A stretch of DNA of 64,000 bases, from NCBI RefSeq assembly GCF_007992835.1, contig NZ_BKBA01000009.1, positions 124,001 through 188,000 on the forward strand. Direction: 5' to 3'. Shown in pieces: positions 40,359-51,918 of the stretch. Origin of the DNA: Knoellia locipacati (lineage in GTDB: Bacteria > Actinomycetota > Actinomycetes > Actinomycetales > Dermatophilaceae). The translations under genes and the position numbers were made by a program. Numbering within the stretch: the first letter of the stretch is position 1; each line of letters opens with the position of its first letter. The notes under the pieces were generated by a model. The model did no database searches. It worked only from the letters and a program-made list of their open reading frames with translations, and was not told where the DNA came from.

Positions 40359-41241
40359 GGACGCCGGCACGGCATCCGGGGCCGACTTCGTCATCGTGAC
40401 GGGGATGAGCGGGGCCGGGCGCACCACGACGGCCAACGTCATGGAGGACCAGGGCTGGTACGTCGTCGACAACCTCCCGCCGCAGCTCCTCGCGTCGATG
40501 GCCGACCTCGGCAACCAGACGCGCGACACCGTCGACGCGATCAAGATCGCCGCCGTCGTCGACGTGCGGAGCAAGCAGTTCTTCGCGGCGTTCGACGGTG
40601 CGGTGCAGCAGCTGCGCGAGAAGGGGTGGACCCCTCAGCTCGTCTTCCTCGACGCCACCGACGAGGCGCTCGTGCGCCGGTTCGAGTCCGTGCGGCGCCC
40701 GCACCCCCTGCAGGGTGAGGGACGTCTCCTCGACGGCATCCAGAACGAGCGCGAGGTCCTGCGCGACCTGCGCTCGCGCGCGCAGATCGTCATCGACACC
40801 TCGGGGCTCAACGTCCACCAGCTCGCGCGCAAGGTCTCGCCGTTGTTCGGCCAGAACCGCGCCCCGTCGCTGCGGCTGGCCCTGCTCTCGTTCGGGTTCA
40901 AGTACGGCGTCCCCCTCGACGCGGACTTCGTCTTCGACATGCGCTTCCTGCCCAACCCGTTCTGGGTGCCCGAGCTGCGCAACCTCGACGGGCGCGACCC
41001 CGAGGTCTCGAACCACGTCCTGGGTCAGGACGGTGCGGAGGAGTTCCTCGACCGGGTCACCGCGCTCATGGAGCCGGTCACCCGTGGCTACCTGTCGGAG
41101 GGGCGGCGCTACGCCACGCTCGCGGTCGGCTGCACGGGCGGCAAGCACCGCTCGGTCGCGATGTCCGAGGCCCTGGCCGAGCGCCTGCGCACCGACCGGA
41201 TCGACACCTTCCTCGTCCACCGAGACCTGGGACGCGAGTGA
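40351..41241 (+). CDS. rapZ: RapZ-family nucleotide-binding protein
   Basis: A 296-residue RapZ/YvcJ protein. The P-loop reads [18 protein letters not shown], with Walker B-like VVDVRS and the C-terminal metabolite-binding domain motif [20 protein letters not shown]. In E. coli RapZ binds glucosamine-6-phosphate and controls small RNA decay; in Gram-positives the role is less clear and may link cell-wall sugar levels to YvcK. It overlaps uvrC by 8 bp and yvcK by 4 bp. Confidence 0.95.
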   Translation: MTEDAGTASGADFVIVTGMSGAGRTTTANVMEDQGWYVVDNLPPQLLASMADLGNQTRDTVDAIKIAAVVDVRSKQFFAAFDGAVQQLREKGWTPQLVFLDATDEALVRRFESVRRPHPLQGEGRLLDGIQNEREVLRDLRSRAQIVIDTSGLNVHQLARKVSPLFGQNRAPSLRLALLSFGFKYGVPLDADFVFDMRFLPNPFWVPELRNLDGRDPEVSNHVLGQDGAEEFLDRVTALMEPVTRGYLSEGRRYATLAVGCTGGKHRSVAMSEALAERLRTDRIDTFLVHRDLGRE

Positions 41242-42194
41242 GCGGCCCGGTCGTCGCGGCGCTCGGTGGTGGTCACGGCCTGTCTGCATCACTGGCGGCG
41301 CTGCGGTTCGTCACCGACGAGATCACCGCGATCGTCACCGTCGCCGACAACGGCGGGTCCTCGGGCCGGCTGCGCGGCGAGTTCGGCGTCCTGCCCCCGG
41401 GCGACCTGCGGATGGCGCTGTCGGCGCTGTGCGAGGAGACCGAGTGGGGCCACACCTGGCGCGACGTGCTCCAGCACCGCTTCGAGGGCACCGGCCCGCT
41501 CGGCGGCCACGCGCTCGGCAACCTCCTCATCGTCGCCCTCTGGGAGCTCCACGACGACCCCGTCGCCGGGCTAGAGCTCGTTGGTCGCCTGCTCAACGCC
41601 CGTGGCCGGGTGCTGCCGATGGCCGCGGTGCCGCTCGACATCGAGGCCGACGTCCTCGGCGCCCGGCCGGAGTCGCCGTACGAGCTTTCGGTCGTGCGCG
41701 GCCAGGCCCAGGTCGCCAAGACCCGTGGCCAGGTCCGTGAGGTGAGGCTGCTGCCGCCGGACCCGCCGGCCTACCCCGAGTCGGTCGCCGCGATCCGATC
41801 GGCCGACTGGGTGGTCCTCGGGCCGGGCTCGTGGTTCACGTCGGTGATGCCGCACCTGCTCGTCCCGGACCTCGCCGAGGCGCTGGCCGTGACCCGGGCC
41901 AAGCGGCTTCTCGTGCTCAACCTCGAGATGGTGACGACCGAGACGGCCGGCTTCAGCGCCATCCACCACCTCCAGTCCTTCGCCGCCTACGCACCCGAGA
42001 TCCAGCTCGACGCCGTGCTTGCCGACCCGTCGGTCGTCGACGACGAATCCGCTCTCGCTGAGGCGTGTCGCGAGGTCGGTGCCGAGCTGCACGTCCACCC
42101 GGTCGGCATGTCGACGTCTCCCACCCAGCACGACCGGCTCCGGCTCGCGGCCGCGCTGCAGGACATCCTTGGGTCCGGAGGCCGCCCCCGATGA
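41238..42194 (+). CDS. yvcK: YvcK / CofD-like UDP-sugar-binding protein
   Basis: A 318-residue protein of the YvcK (CuvA) family. The nucleotide-sugar site begins [18 protein letters not shown], followed by [17 protein letters not shown] and [27 protein letters not shown] marks the C-terminal half. YvcK proteins bind UDP-GlcNAc and steer central carbon flux toward peptidoglycan. GTG 41238 overlaps the rapZ stop. The gene is in the conserved operon ahead of whiA. Confidence 0.95.
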   Translation: MSGPVVAALGGGHGLSASLAALRFVTDEITAIVTVADNGGSSGRLRGEFGVLPPGDLRMALSALCEETEWGHTWRDVLQHRFEGTGPLGGHALGNLLIVALWELHDDPVAGLELVGRLLNARGRVLPMAAVPLDIEADVLGARPESPYELSVVRGQAQVAKTRGQVREVRLLPPDPPAYPESVAAIRSADWVVLGPGSWFTSVMPHLLVPDLAEALAVTRAKRLLVLNLEMVTTETAGFSAIHHLQSFAAYAPEIQLDAVLADPSVVDDESALAEACREVGAELHVHPVGMSTSPTQHDRLRLAAALQDILGSGGRPR

Positions 42195-42214
42195 CGCGTG
42201 GCAGGATGACCGGC

Positions 42215-43195
42215 ATGGCTATGACGGCGAAGGTGAAGGACGAGCTCAGCCGCCACGAGGTGACCAAGCCCTGCTGCCGCAAGTCGGAGGTCGCCGCCAC
42301 GCTGAGGTTCGCGGGCGGTCTGCACATCATCGGGGGACGGATCGTCGTCGAGGCCGAGCTCGACACGGCGAACGCCGCACGGCGGCTGCGTCGCGAGATC
42401 CACGAGCTCTACGGCCAGACGCCCGAGGTGCTCGTTCTCGCGGCCGGTGGGCTGCGCAAGGGCAGTCGCTACGTCGTGCGGGTCGTCCAGGACGGCGAGG
42501 CGCTGGCGAGGCAGACGGGGCTCATCGACGGTCGCGGACGCCCGGTGCGGGGTCTGCCGCCCAAGGTTGTTTCGGGGTCGGTGTGCGACGCGGAGGCTGC
42601 TTGGCGCGGGGCCTTCCTCGCCCACGGGTCCCTCACCGAGCCCGGCCGCTCGTCGGCGCTCGAGCTCACCTGCCCCGGTCCAGAGGCCGCCCTGGCCCTC
42701 GTCGGCGCCGCGCGCCGGCTCGGCATCCAGGCCAAGGCCCGTGAGGTCCGGGGGATCGACCGCGTCGTCATCCGCGACGGCGACGCCATCGGCGCCATGC
42801 TCACCCGTCTCGGCGCCCACGACGCCGTCATGGCCTGGGAGGAGCGGCGGATGCGGCGCGAGGTGCGCGCCACCGCCAACCGTCTCGCCAACTTCGACGA
42901 CGCCAACCTGCGCCGGTCCGCCCGGGCCGCGGTGGCGGCCGGCTCCCGGGTCGGGCGTGCGCTCGAGATCCTCGGCGACGACATCCCCGACCACCTGCGC
43001 GAGGCCGGTCAGCTCCGCCTCCAGCACAAGCAGGCCTCGCTCGAGGAGCTCGGCCAGCTGGCGCAGCCGGCGATGACCAAGGACGCCGTGGCCGGTCGCA
43101 TCCGGCGGTTGCTCGCCATGGCCGACAAGCGTGCCGAGGACCTCGGCCTGCCCGGCACCGACGCCAACCTCACCCCGGACATGCTCGACACCTGA
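42215..43195 (+). CDS. whiA: Sporulation/division regulator WhiA
   Basis: A 326-residue WhiA with an N-terminal LAGLIDADG-derived domain ([20 protein letters not shown] and [19 protein letters not shown]) that has lost nuclease residues, and a C-terminal helix-turn-helix domain ([38 protein letters not shown]). In Streptomyces it acts with WhiB to activate septation genes; in non-sporulating actinobacteria it is kept as a division or growth regulator. ATG 42215 gives the canonical N-terminus; an upstream ATG at 42191 overlaps the yvcK stop. Confidence 0.97.
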   Translation: MAMTAKVKDELSRHEVTKPCCRKSEVAATLRFAGGLHIIGGRIVVEAELDTANAARRLRREIHELYGQTPEVLVLAAGGLRKGSRYVVRVVQDGEALARQTGLIDGRGRPVRGLPPKVVSGSVCDAEAAWRGAFLAHGSLTEPGRSSALELTCPGPEAALALVGAARRLGIQAKAREVRGIDRVVIRDGDAIGAMLTRLGAHDAVMAWEERRMRREVRATANRLANFDDANLRRSARAAVAAGSRVGRALEILGDDIPDHLREAGQLRLQHKQASLEELGQLAQPAMTKDAVAGRIRRLLAMADKRAEDLGLPGTDANLTPDMLDT

Positions 43196-43210
43196 CCCCT
43201 GGTTGCGGGC

Positions 43211-43292
43211 CAGCATTATCGGGTGACCCGATAATGCTGGGCTCGACCCTGGTCGGCATCTCGGGTCGAGCGCAACAAACTCAGGTCGAGCG
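43211..43292 (+). repeat. 82-bp palindromic repeat, copy R2 (left end of cassette)
   Basis: The same 29-bp palindrome (14-base arms, central G) and 53-bp arm as R1, beginning 15 bp after the whiA stop. In this copy GCTCGACCC and GGGTCGAGC form a 9-bp stem. Orientation is outward palindrome first, so it faces copy R3 in inverted orientation across the AbiEi/DUF559-type gene. As RNA the palindrome could also terminate the whiA transcript. Confidence 0.93.
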
Positions 43293-43396
43293 GGTGGCGG
43301 ACGCCGTTGTCCACAGGGCTCTGAGCGCGCGGGCCCTGTCCACAGGTGAGGTGAATCGGTCTGGTCGTCCCCGGGCACGCTGGGCACGCTCGTGCC

Positions 43397-45534
<2,138 letters not shown>

Positions 45535-45548
45535 CCGGAGACCCCCAC

Positions 45549-46751
45549 ATGAAGTCGATCGCCGACCTGGGCGACCTGCGGGGCAAGCGCGTCCTCGTCC
45601 GGTCCGACCTCAACGTCCCGCTCGAGGGCGCCACGATCACCGATGATGGGCGCATCCGTGCCTCCGTCCCGACGATCAAGGCCCTGTCCGAGGCGGGCGC
45701 ACGCGTCGTCGTGTGCGCCCACCTCGGGCGGCCCAAGGGCACCCCCGAGGACAAGTACTCGCTCGCCCCCGTGGCCACCCGTCTGGGCGAGCTGCTCGGG
45801 CGCGAGGTGACCTTCGCGAGCGACACCGTGGGCGAGAGCGCCCGGTCGGCGGTCGGGGCGGCACAGGACGGCGACGTCGTGCTCCTCGAGAACCTGCGGT
45901 TCAACGCCGGCGAGACAGCCAAGTCGGCCGACGAGCGGGCCGAGTTCGCGGGTCAGCTCGCCGAGCTCGCGGACGCGTTCGTCTCCGACGGTTTCGGGGT
46001 CGTGCACCGCGAGCAGGCGTCGGTCTTCGACGTCGCCCGCCTGCTCCCGTCCGCGGTCGGTGGTCTCGTCGAGACCGAGGTCGGCGTCCTGCGTCGACTC
46101 ACGACCGATCCCGAGCGCCCGTATGCCGTGGTGCTGGGTGGCGCGAAGGTGTCCGACAAGCTCGCGGTCATCGACAACCTCATCCAGACCGCCGACCGGC
46201 TCCTCATCGGCGGCGGCATGGTCTTCACCTTCCTCAAGGCTCAGGGCCACGAGGTGGGCAGGAGCCTGCTCGAGTCCGACCAGGTCGACACGGTCAAGGG
46301 CTACCTCGAGCAGGCGCAGGAGCGTGGCGTCGAGATCGTGCTGCCCGTCGACGTCGTCGCGGCCACCGAGTTCTCGGCCGACGCCGACCACGAGGTCGTG
46401 GGGATCGACGCGATCCCCGCCGACCGGATGGGACTGGACATCGGCCCGGAGTCCTCGGCGCTCTTCGCCGAGAAGCTCGCCGACTGCCGCACGGTCTTCT
46501 GGAACGGCCCCATGGGTGCGTTCGAGATGGCGCCCTACGCCGCCGGCACCGCCGCGATCGCCCAGGCGCTCGTCGACATCACCTCCGACGGTGCGCTCAC
46601 CGTCGTCGGCGGCGGCGACTCCGCCGCGGCCGTCCGGCAGCTCGGGTTCACCGACGACCAGTTCGGCCACATCTCCACCGGCGGGGGTGCCAGCCTCGAG
46701 TACCTCGAGGGCAAGGACCTCCCCGGCATCACCGTCCTCGACGAAAGCTGA
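45549..46751 (+). CDS. pgk: Phosphoglycerate kinase
   Basis: A 400-residue PGK that makes ATP from 1,3-bisphosphoglycerate. The substrate loops [12 protein letters not shown] and CAHLGRPKG, the hinge [16 protein letters not shown], and ATP-binding [12 protein letters not shown] and [15 protein letters not shown] are all present. ATG 45549 is 14 bp after the gap stop. The gene carries one octamer at 46121 (codons for Tyr-Ala). Confidence 0.98.
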   Translation: MKSIADLGDLRGKRVLVRSDLNVPLEGATITDDGRIRASVPTIKALSEAGARVVVCAHLGRPKGTPEDKYSLAPVATRLGELLGREVTFASDTVGESARSAVGAAQDGDVVLLENLRFNAGETAKSADERAEFAGQLAELADAFVSDGFGVVHREQASVFDVARLLPSAVGGLVETEVGVLRRLTTDPERPYAVVLGGAKVSDKLAVIDNLIQTADRLLIGGGMVFTFLKAQGHEVGRSLLESDQVDTVKGYLEQAQERGVEIVLPVDVVAATEFSADADHEVVGIDAIPADRMGLDIGPESSALFAEKLADCRTVFWNGPMGAFEMAPYAAGTAAIAQALVDITSDGALTVVGGGDSAAAVRQLGFTDDQFGHISTGGGASLEYLEGKDLPGITVLDES

Positions 46752-46760
46752 AGGAACCCG

Positions 46761-47570
46761 ATGGCCAAGGCCATGACCGTCCAGCGTGTCCCGCTCATGG
46801 CGGGCAACTGGAAGATGAACCTCGACCACCTGCAGGCGACCCACCTCGTCCAGAAGCTCGACTGGACGCTGCGTGACGCCAAGCACGACCACGGTGGTGT
46901 CGAGGTGGCGGTGCTTCCGCCGTTCACCGACCTGCGCAGCGTGCAGACGCTCGTCGACGGTGACCGGCTCGCGATCAGGTACGGCGGCCAGGACCTCTCG
47001 CAGCACGCCAGCGGCGCCTACACCGGTGAGATCAGCGGGGCCTTCCTCGCCAAGCTCGGCTGCACCTACGTCGTGGTCGGTCACAGCGAGCGTCGTGAGT
47101 ACCACCACGAGGGCGACGAGACGGTCCGCGCGAAGGTCGCTGCGGCATACGAGCACGGTCTGACCCCGATCTTCTGCGTCGGTGAGGGGCTCGAGATCCG
47201 CCAGGCGGGCACCCACGTCGAGCACGTCCTCGCGCAGGTGCGGGTGGGCCTGCAGGGCCTCCCGGCCGACAAGGCCGCGAGCATCGTCATCGCCTACGAG
47301 CCCGTCTGGGCCATCGGCACGGGTGAGGTCGCCACGCCCGAGGACGCCCAGGAGGTGTGCGGCGCGATCCGCACGGCCCTGGCCGAGCTCTACTCCGGCG
47401 ACCTCGCCGACCGCGTCCGCATCCTCTACGGCGGCTCGGTGAAGTCGGGCAACGTCGCGGCGATCATGGCCAAGGAGGACGTCGACGGCGCCCTCGTGGG
47501 TGGCGCCTCGATCGACCCGGCGGAGTTCGCCGCGATCTGCCGCTACCGCGACCACCACAAGACGAGCTGA
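46761..47570 (+). CDS. tpiA: Triose-phosphate isomerase
   Basis: A 269-residue TIM-barrel isomerase. Asn/Lys in [10 protein letters not shown], the catalytic His in [11 protein letters not shown], Glu in [14 protein letters not shown] and the phosphate loop [10 protein letters not shown] / [10 protein letters not shown] are in place. It interconverts DHAP and GAP. It starts 9 bp after pgk and is followed by secG. Confidence 0.98.
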   Translation: MAKAMTVQRVPLMAGNWKMNLDHLQATHLVQKLDWTLRDAKHDHGGVEVAVLPPFTDLRSVQTLVDGDRLAIRYGGQDLSQHASGAYTGEISGAFLAKLGCTYVVVGHSERREYHHEGDETVRAKVAAAYEHGLTPIFCVGEGLEIRQAGTHVEHVLAQVRVGLQGLPADKAASIVIAYEPVWAIGTGEVATPEDAQEVCGAIRTALAELYSGDLADRVRILYGGSVKSGNVAAIMAKEDVDGALVGGASIDPAEFAAICRYRDHHKTS

Positions 47571-47635
47571 CGATCGCAGGTATCCTGTAGCCGCGCCCCA
47601 CCGGGCGCCGTTCTCGAACTACTTCAAGGAGCACC

Positions 47636-47881
47636 GTGGAAGCGGTACGCATCGGACTCCAGGCACTCCTGGTCCTGGGTGGGCTCTTCCTCACCCTTCT
47701 CATCCTGTTGCACAAGGGCAAGGGTGGCGGTCTGTCCGACATGTTCGGTGGCGGCATGTCGACCTCGCTCGGTGGCTCCTCGGTGGCCGAGCGCAACCTC
47801 GACCGCATCACGATCGCCATCGCGGTCGTCTGGTTCACCTGTGTCGTCGCCCTCGGCGTGCTGGACCGTTTCGCCTCCTGA
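47636..47881 (+). CDS. secG: Preprotein translocase subunit SecG
   Basis: An 81-residue two-TM SecG. First TM ALLVLGGLFLTLLILLHKGK, then the conserved cytoplasmic Gly-rich loop (GGGLSDMFGGGMSTSLGGSS) and second TM RITIAIAVVWFTCVVALGVL. It aids SecYEG-driven export. GTG 47636 is preceded by AAGGAG. Position after tpiA is the usual one in actinobacteria. Confidence 0.96.
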   Translation: MEAVRIGLQALLVLGGLFLTLLILLHKGKGGGLSDMFGGGMSTSLGGSSVAERNLDRITIAIAVVWFTCVVALGVLDRFAS

Positions 47882-47915
47882 CTGACCCTGCTCGGTTCGA
47901 CCTGAAAGAAGGCTG

Positions 47916-48275
47916 ATGTCGATGGCTGGTGGTGGCAACGCGATCCGGGGCAGCCGGGTGGGCGCGGGTCCGATGGGTGAGGCCGAGCGCGGCGAGGCCG
48001 CGCCCCGGGTGCACGTGTCGTTCTGGTGCTCCAACGGGCACGAGACGCGGCCCAGCTTCGCACGGGAGGCCGACCTCGAGATCCCCGAGACCTGGGACTG
48101 CCCGCGCTGCGGCTTCCCGGCCGGTCAGGACAAGGACAACCCCCCGGCCCCGACCAAGGTCGAGCCCTACAAGACCCACCTGGCCTACGTGAAGGAGCGC
48201 CGCTCCGACAAGGACGGCGAAGCCATCCTCGACGAGGCCCTCGGCGCCCTGCGCGACCGCGGCCTCATCCAGTAG
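47916..48275 (+). CDS. rbpA: RNA polymerase-binding protein RbpA
   Basis: A 119-residue RbpA, an actinobacterial factor that stabilises open complexes with the principal sigma factor. It has the N-terminal basic tail with RGSRVG, the core domain with Cys pairs CSNGH and CPRCGF (zinc-type RbpA), and the sigma-interacting helix YKTHLAYVKERRSDKDGEAILD. Either ATG 47916 or ATG 47922 may be used; AAGAAGG favours the second slightly. It closes the glycolytic/sec operon at a strong terminator. Confidence 0.95.
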   Translation: MSMAGGGNAIRGSRVGAGPMGEAERGEAAPRVHVSFWCSNGHETRPSFAREADLEIPETWDCPRCGFPAGQDKDNPPAPTKVEPYKTHLAYVKERRSDKDGEAILDEALGALRDRGLIQ

Positions 48276-48303
48276 CCCACAGCACCGGCGAGCCCGGCTC
48301 GCC

Positions 48304-48343
48304 CACGACGACAGCCCCGGCACCCGCCGGGGCTGTCGTCGTG
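48304..48343. terminator. Bidirectional terminator between rbpA and pgl
   Basis: A 17-bp perfect stem (arm CACGACGACAGCCCCGG) with a six-base loop, 28 bp after rbpA and about 40 bp after the convergent pgl gene. It separates the two large carbon-metabolism units. Confidence 0.9.
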
Positions 48344-48384
48344 CGGGGCGGGGGGACCGGCCACCTCTGGAGCGGACGGGGTGG

Positions 48385-49137
48385 TCAGAGACCGCCCGCG
48401 GCGTCCGCGTCGAGCAGCCAGAGGGTGCGCTCCTCACCACGGACCTGCGCCGCCGAGCTGACGTCGGGCCCGGCACCGGCCACCCCGTTGGCGACCGCCT
48501 CGGCCTTGTCGCCGCCGGCGACGACGAACCACACCTCGCGCGAGCGTCGCAGCGCCTCGAAGGTGAGACTGACCCGGTCCGGGGGCGGCTTGGGGGAGTC
48601 GTGGACGGCCACGGCGATGGCGTCGGCGCTCTGCTGGGCCGGGTGACCGGGGAAGAGCGAGGCGACGTGCCCGTCAGGCCCGACCCCGAGGATCATCACG
48701 TCGAAGGCTCCCGCGCCGCTTTCGCGCATGCTCTCGCCGTATGCCGTCGCGCTGGCCTCCACGCTCTCGGACGCATCCGGGCCCGGGACGCGGTGCACCT
48801 TCGACGGGTCGAGGGGGAGCGAGGACAGTCCGGCGGCGTCGTTCTGGACGTCGTTGCGGTCGGGGTCGCCGGCGTCGAGCCAGCGCTCGTCGCCCCACCA
48901 CAGCTCGACCCGGGACCAGTCGACGGCCGACCGTGCGGCGCAGGCCGCGACCGACCCCCAGATGTCGGAGCCGAGGGACCCGCCGGTGAGGGACAGGTGC
49001 GCGACACCGCGTCGGGCCTGGGCGTCGAGGACGGCCGTGACGAGCCGAGCGGCGATGGCGTCGCTCAGCTGCTGCTTGCCGGGGTGGACGACCACCTCGA
49101 CGCCGCCCGGTGCCGTGCTCTCGTGCGCTGTCGTCAT
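48385..49137 (-). CDS. pgl: 6-Phosphogluconolactonase
   Basis: A 250-residue DevB-type lactonase that hydrolyses 6-phosphogluconolactone. LSLTGGSLGSDIWG, WGDERWLDAGDPDRN and LGVGPDGHVASLFPGHP are the family motifs. It is the last gene of the pentose phosphate cluster, 15 bp after opcA. Confidence 0.94.
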   Translation of the reverse strand: MTTAHESTAPGGVEVVVHPGKQQLSDAIAARLVTAVLDAQARRGVAHLSLTGGSLGSDIWGSVAACAARSAVDWSRVELWWGDERWLDAGDPDRNDVQNDAAGLSSLPLDPSKVHRVPGPDASESVEASATAYGESMRESGAGAFDVMILGVGPDGHVASLFPGHPAQQSADAIAVAVHDSPKPPPDRVSLTFEALRRSREVWFVVAGGDKAEAVANGVAGAGPDVSSAAQVRGEERTLWLLDADAAGGL

Positions 49138-49151
49138 GCTGTGCCTTCCGG

Positions 49152-50297
49152 TCAGTCCTTGGTGGCCCGCTTGACCCGGACCTTTTCGAGCTTGGTGGCC
49201 GCGGCCTGCTGCACCTGGGCGGGGTCGTCGGCCTTGTCGGGCATCGGCGCCGCCTCGACCATGGCCGAGCTGGAGCCGGCCGACGACTCGCGCTTGATCC
49301 GCTCGGCGTCCTCACGGGCCTCGGCCACGGACGGGGTGATCCCCTTGCGCTGCGACTCGCTGGAGGTGCGGCGTGAGTGGCTCACGGCGTCGAGCCCGTC
49401 ACGCAGCGCATCGGCGTAGGGCTCGTCCGGGTCGAGCCGACGAAGCTCGTCGGCCAGGCACTCGGCGTCACTGCGCGGGGGCAGGGCGATGCTGCGCTCC
49501 GGCGTCCCCGGCTGCGACAGCGTCGCGGAGGTCCCGTTCTGGGGCCGGACGAGGTCGAGCGGGCCGCTGTCGCGCTCGAGACGGACGCTGATGATCCCGC
49601 TGCCGACCCGCGAGGGGACGAGCGTCACCGGGCAGCGCAGCCGCTTGGCCAGCCATCCGGCGAGGAGCTCGGCTGACGGGGAGTCCGAACCGCCGGTGAC
49701 CGTCACCGAGGTCACCGGCTCGAAGGGAGCCTGGTCGAGCGCGGCGGTGAGCAGCGCGCGCCAGAGAGTGATGCGCGACCACGACAGGTCGGTGTCACCG
49801 GGGGCGTAGGACCGGGCCAGGCGTCCGAGGGCGGACTTCGGGGTGCCCTTGGTCCGGGACACGTCCGTGACGCGGCGCTGCGCCATGCCACCGATCGGGT
49901 CGGCTCCCGGGTCCTTGGGCGGGTCGGTGGGCCACCACGCGACGATCGGGGCGTCGGCGAGGAGCAGCGGGGTGACGACGGCACGACCGTGCGCCGCCAG
50001 TGGGCCGAAGAGACGCAGGACGACGACCTCGCTCGCCCCGGCGTCGCCGCCGATGCGGATCTGGGCGTCGAGCCGGGCTGCGCCGCGGCGGTTCGCGGTG
50101 ACGACGACGATGATCCGGCAGGGGTGCTGGCGGCTCGCGTCGTTGGCCGTCTCGATGGCCTCGTCGGCCTCGTTCTCGTCGACGACGACGACGAGGGTGA
50201 GGACGCGGGTGAGCGCCATCGAACCGGTGTCGGACCGGAGCCGGACGAGCTTCTTGGAGATGTTGGCGGTCGTGGTGCTGGGCAGGTCGACGATCAC
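49152..50297 (-). CDS. opcA: Glucose-6-phosphate dehydrogenase assembly protein OpcA
   Basis: A 381-residue OpcA, which is needed for G6PDH activity in actinobacteria and is a redox-linked allosteric partner. The conserved start VIVDLPSTTTANISKKL, AWWPTDPPKDP and RVTDVSR segments identify it. I chose GTG 50297, which matches the start of mycobacterial homologues and has GGGGA upstream, rather than a TTG at 50309. The C-terminal 60 residues are a charged, low-complexity tail. It follows zwf by 76 bp on the same strand. Confidence 0.93.
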   Translation of the reverse strand: MIVDLPSTTTANISKKLVRLRSDTGSMALTRVLTLVVVVDENEADEAIETANDASRQHPCRIIVVVTANRRGAARLDAQIRIGGDAGASEVVVLRLFGPLAAHGRAVVTPLLLADAPIVAWWPTDPPKDPGADPIGGMAQRRVTDVSRTKGTPKSALGRLARSYAPGDTDLSWSRITLWRALLTAALDQAPFEPVTSVTVTGGSDSPSAELLAGWLAKRLRCPVTLVPSRVGSGIISVRLERDSGPLDLVRPQNGTSATLSQPGTPERSIALPPRSDAECLADELRRLDPDEPYADALRDGLDAVSHSRRTSSESQRKGITPSVAEAREDAERIKRESSAGSSSAMVEAAPMPDKADDPAQVQQAAATKLEKVRVKRATKD

Positions 50298-50373
50298 CGG
50301 GGTCCCCAATCAGTATCGGAGTCGGGTCCCACGCTCTGTGTGGGCGGTACGAGCGGAGAACTGCTTGGGGTGG

Positions 50374-51918
50374 TCACGGGAGCCTCCACTCGCGGCCGTC
50401 ACGGCTCATGAGGTCGTCGGCGCTCTGCGGCCCCCACGTGCCGGACACGTACTGGTCGATCCGCGTCTCGTGCTTGGCCCAGTACTCCTCGACGGGATCG
50501 AGGATCTCCCAGGAGAGCTCGACCTCCTCGTGGCGCGGGAAGAGCGGCGGCTCGCCGAGCAGCACGTCGAGGATGAGCCGCTCGTAGGCCTCGGGGGAGC
50601 TCTCGGTGAAGGCCCGGCCGTAGCCGAAGTCCATCGTCACGTCACGCACCTCCATCTGCGCACCGGGGACCTTGGCACCGAAGCGCATGGTCACGCCCTC
50701 GTCGGGCTGGACCCGGATGACGACGGCGTTCTGGCCGAGCTCCTCGGTCGCGGTGTCCGCGAAGGGGAGGTGCGGCGCCTTCTTGAAGACGACTGCGATC
50801 TCGGTGACCCGCTTGCCCAGGCGCTTGCCGGTCCGCAGGTAGAACGGGACCCCCGCCCAGCGGCGGGTGTCGACCTCGAGCTTGACCGCGGCATACGTCT
50901 CGGTGGACGAACGGGCGCCGACGCCCTCCTCCTCGAGGTAGCCGCCGACCTCCTCGCCACCCTGCCAGCCCCGGGCGTACTGGCCGCGGGCGGTGCCCTT
51001 GGCGAGGTCCTTGGGCAGCCGGACGGCCGACAGGACCTTCTCCTTCTCGCTGCGCAGGTGGTCGGCGTCGAACGACACCGGCTCCTCCATCGCGGTGAGG
51101 GCGAGCAGCTGGAGCAGGTGGTTCTGGATGACGTCGCGGGCGGCGCCGATGCCGTCGTAGTAGCCGGCGCGGCCACCGATGCCGATGTCCTCGGCCATGG
51201 TGATCTGCACGTGGTCGACGTAGTGGCTGTTCCAGACCGGCTCGAACATCTGGTTGGCGAAGCGCAGCGCCAGGAGGTTCTGGACCGTCTCCTTGCCGAG
51301 GTAGTGGTCGATCCGGAAGACCGAGTCCGGCGGGAAGACGTCGGCGACGATCTCGTTGAGCTCACGTGCGCTCTTGAGGTCGTGGCCGAAGGGCTTCTCG
51401 ATGACGACGCGTCGCCACGAGCCCTCCTCGGGCGTCGACAGCCCCGAGCGCTTGAGCTGCTCGCAGACGGTGGCGAAGAACGACGGGGGGATCGACAGGT
51501 AGAACGCGTGGTTGCCGCCGGTGCCGCGCTGCTCGTCGAGGTCCTTGACGGTCTCGGTGAGCAGGTCGAAGGCCTGCGGGTCGTCGAACGTCCCCGGCAC
51601 GAACCGGATGCCCTCGCTGAGCGAGCGCCACACGTCCTCGCGGAACGGGGTGCGCGAGCGCTCCTTGACCGACTCGTAGACGATCTTGCCGAAGTCCTGG
51701 TCGGCCCAGTCACGACGGGCGAAGCCGATGAGCGAGAAGCCCGGCGGCAGGAGCCCGCGGTTGGCGAGGTCGTAGATCGCCGGCATGAGCTTCTTGCGGG
51801 CAAGGTCCCCGGTGACCCCGAAGAGGACGAGGCTGCAGGGTCCCGCGATGCGGGGGAGTCGCTTGTCGCGGGGGTCGCGCAGGGGGTTGTGCGTCGCTGT
51901 CACACGCGCCGGGCTCAT
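50374..51918 (-). CDS. zwf: Glucose-6-phosphate dehydrogenase
   Basis: A 514-residue G6PDH, first enzyme of the oxidative pentose phosphate pathway. The NADP-binding motif is LVLFGVTGDLARKKLMPA; the active-site signature is RIDHYLGKETVQNLLALRF, and EKPFGHDL and YLRTGKRL are intact. ATG 51918 shares one base with the pgi stop (TGATG) and has AGGAGC upstream, so translation is coupled to pgi. Confidence 0.98.
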   Translation of the reverse strand: MSPARVTATHNPLRDPRDKRLPRIAGPCSLVLFGVTGDLARKKLMPAIYDLANRGLLPPGFSLIGFARRDWADQDFGKIVYESVKERSRTPFREDVWRSLSEGIRFVPGTFDDPQAFDLLTETVKDLDEQRGTGGNHAFYLSIPPSFFATVCEQLKRSGLSTPEEGSWRRVVIEKPFGHDLKSARELNEIVADVFPPDSVFRIDHYLGKETVQNLLALRFANQMFEPVWNSHYVDHVQITMAEDIGIGGRAGYYDGIGAARDVIQNHLLQLLALTAMEEPVSFDADHLRSEKEKVLSAVRLPKDLAKGTARGQYARGWQGGEEVGGYLEEEGVGARSSTETYAAVKLEVDTRRWAGVPFYLRTGKRLGKRVTEIAVVFKKAPHLPFADTATEELGQNAVVIRVQPDEGVTMRFGAKVPGAQMEVRDVTMDFGYGRAFTESSPEAYERLILDVLLGEPPLFPRHEEVELSWEILDPVEEYWAKHETRIDQYVSGTWGPQSADDLMSRDGREWRLP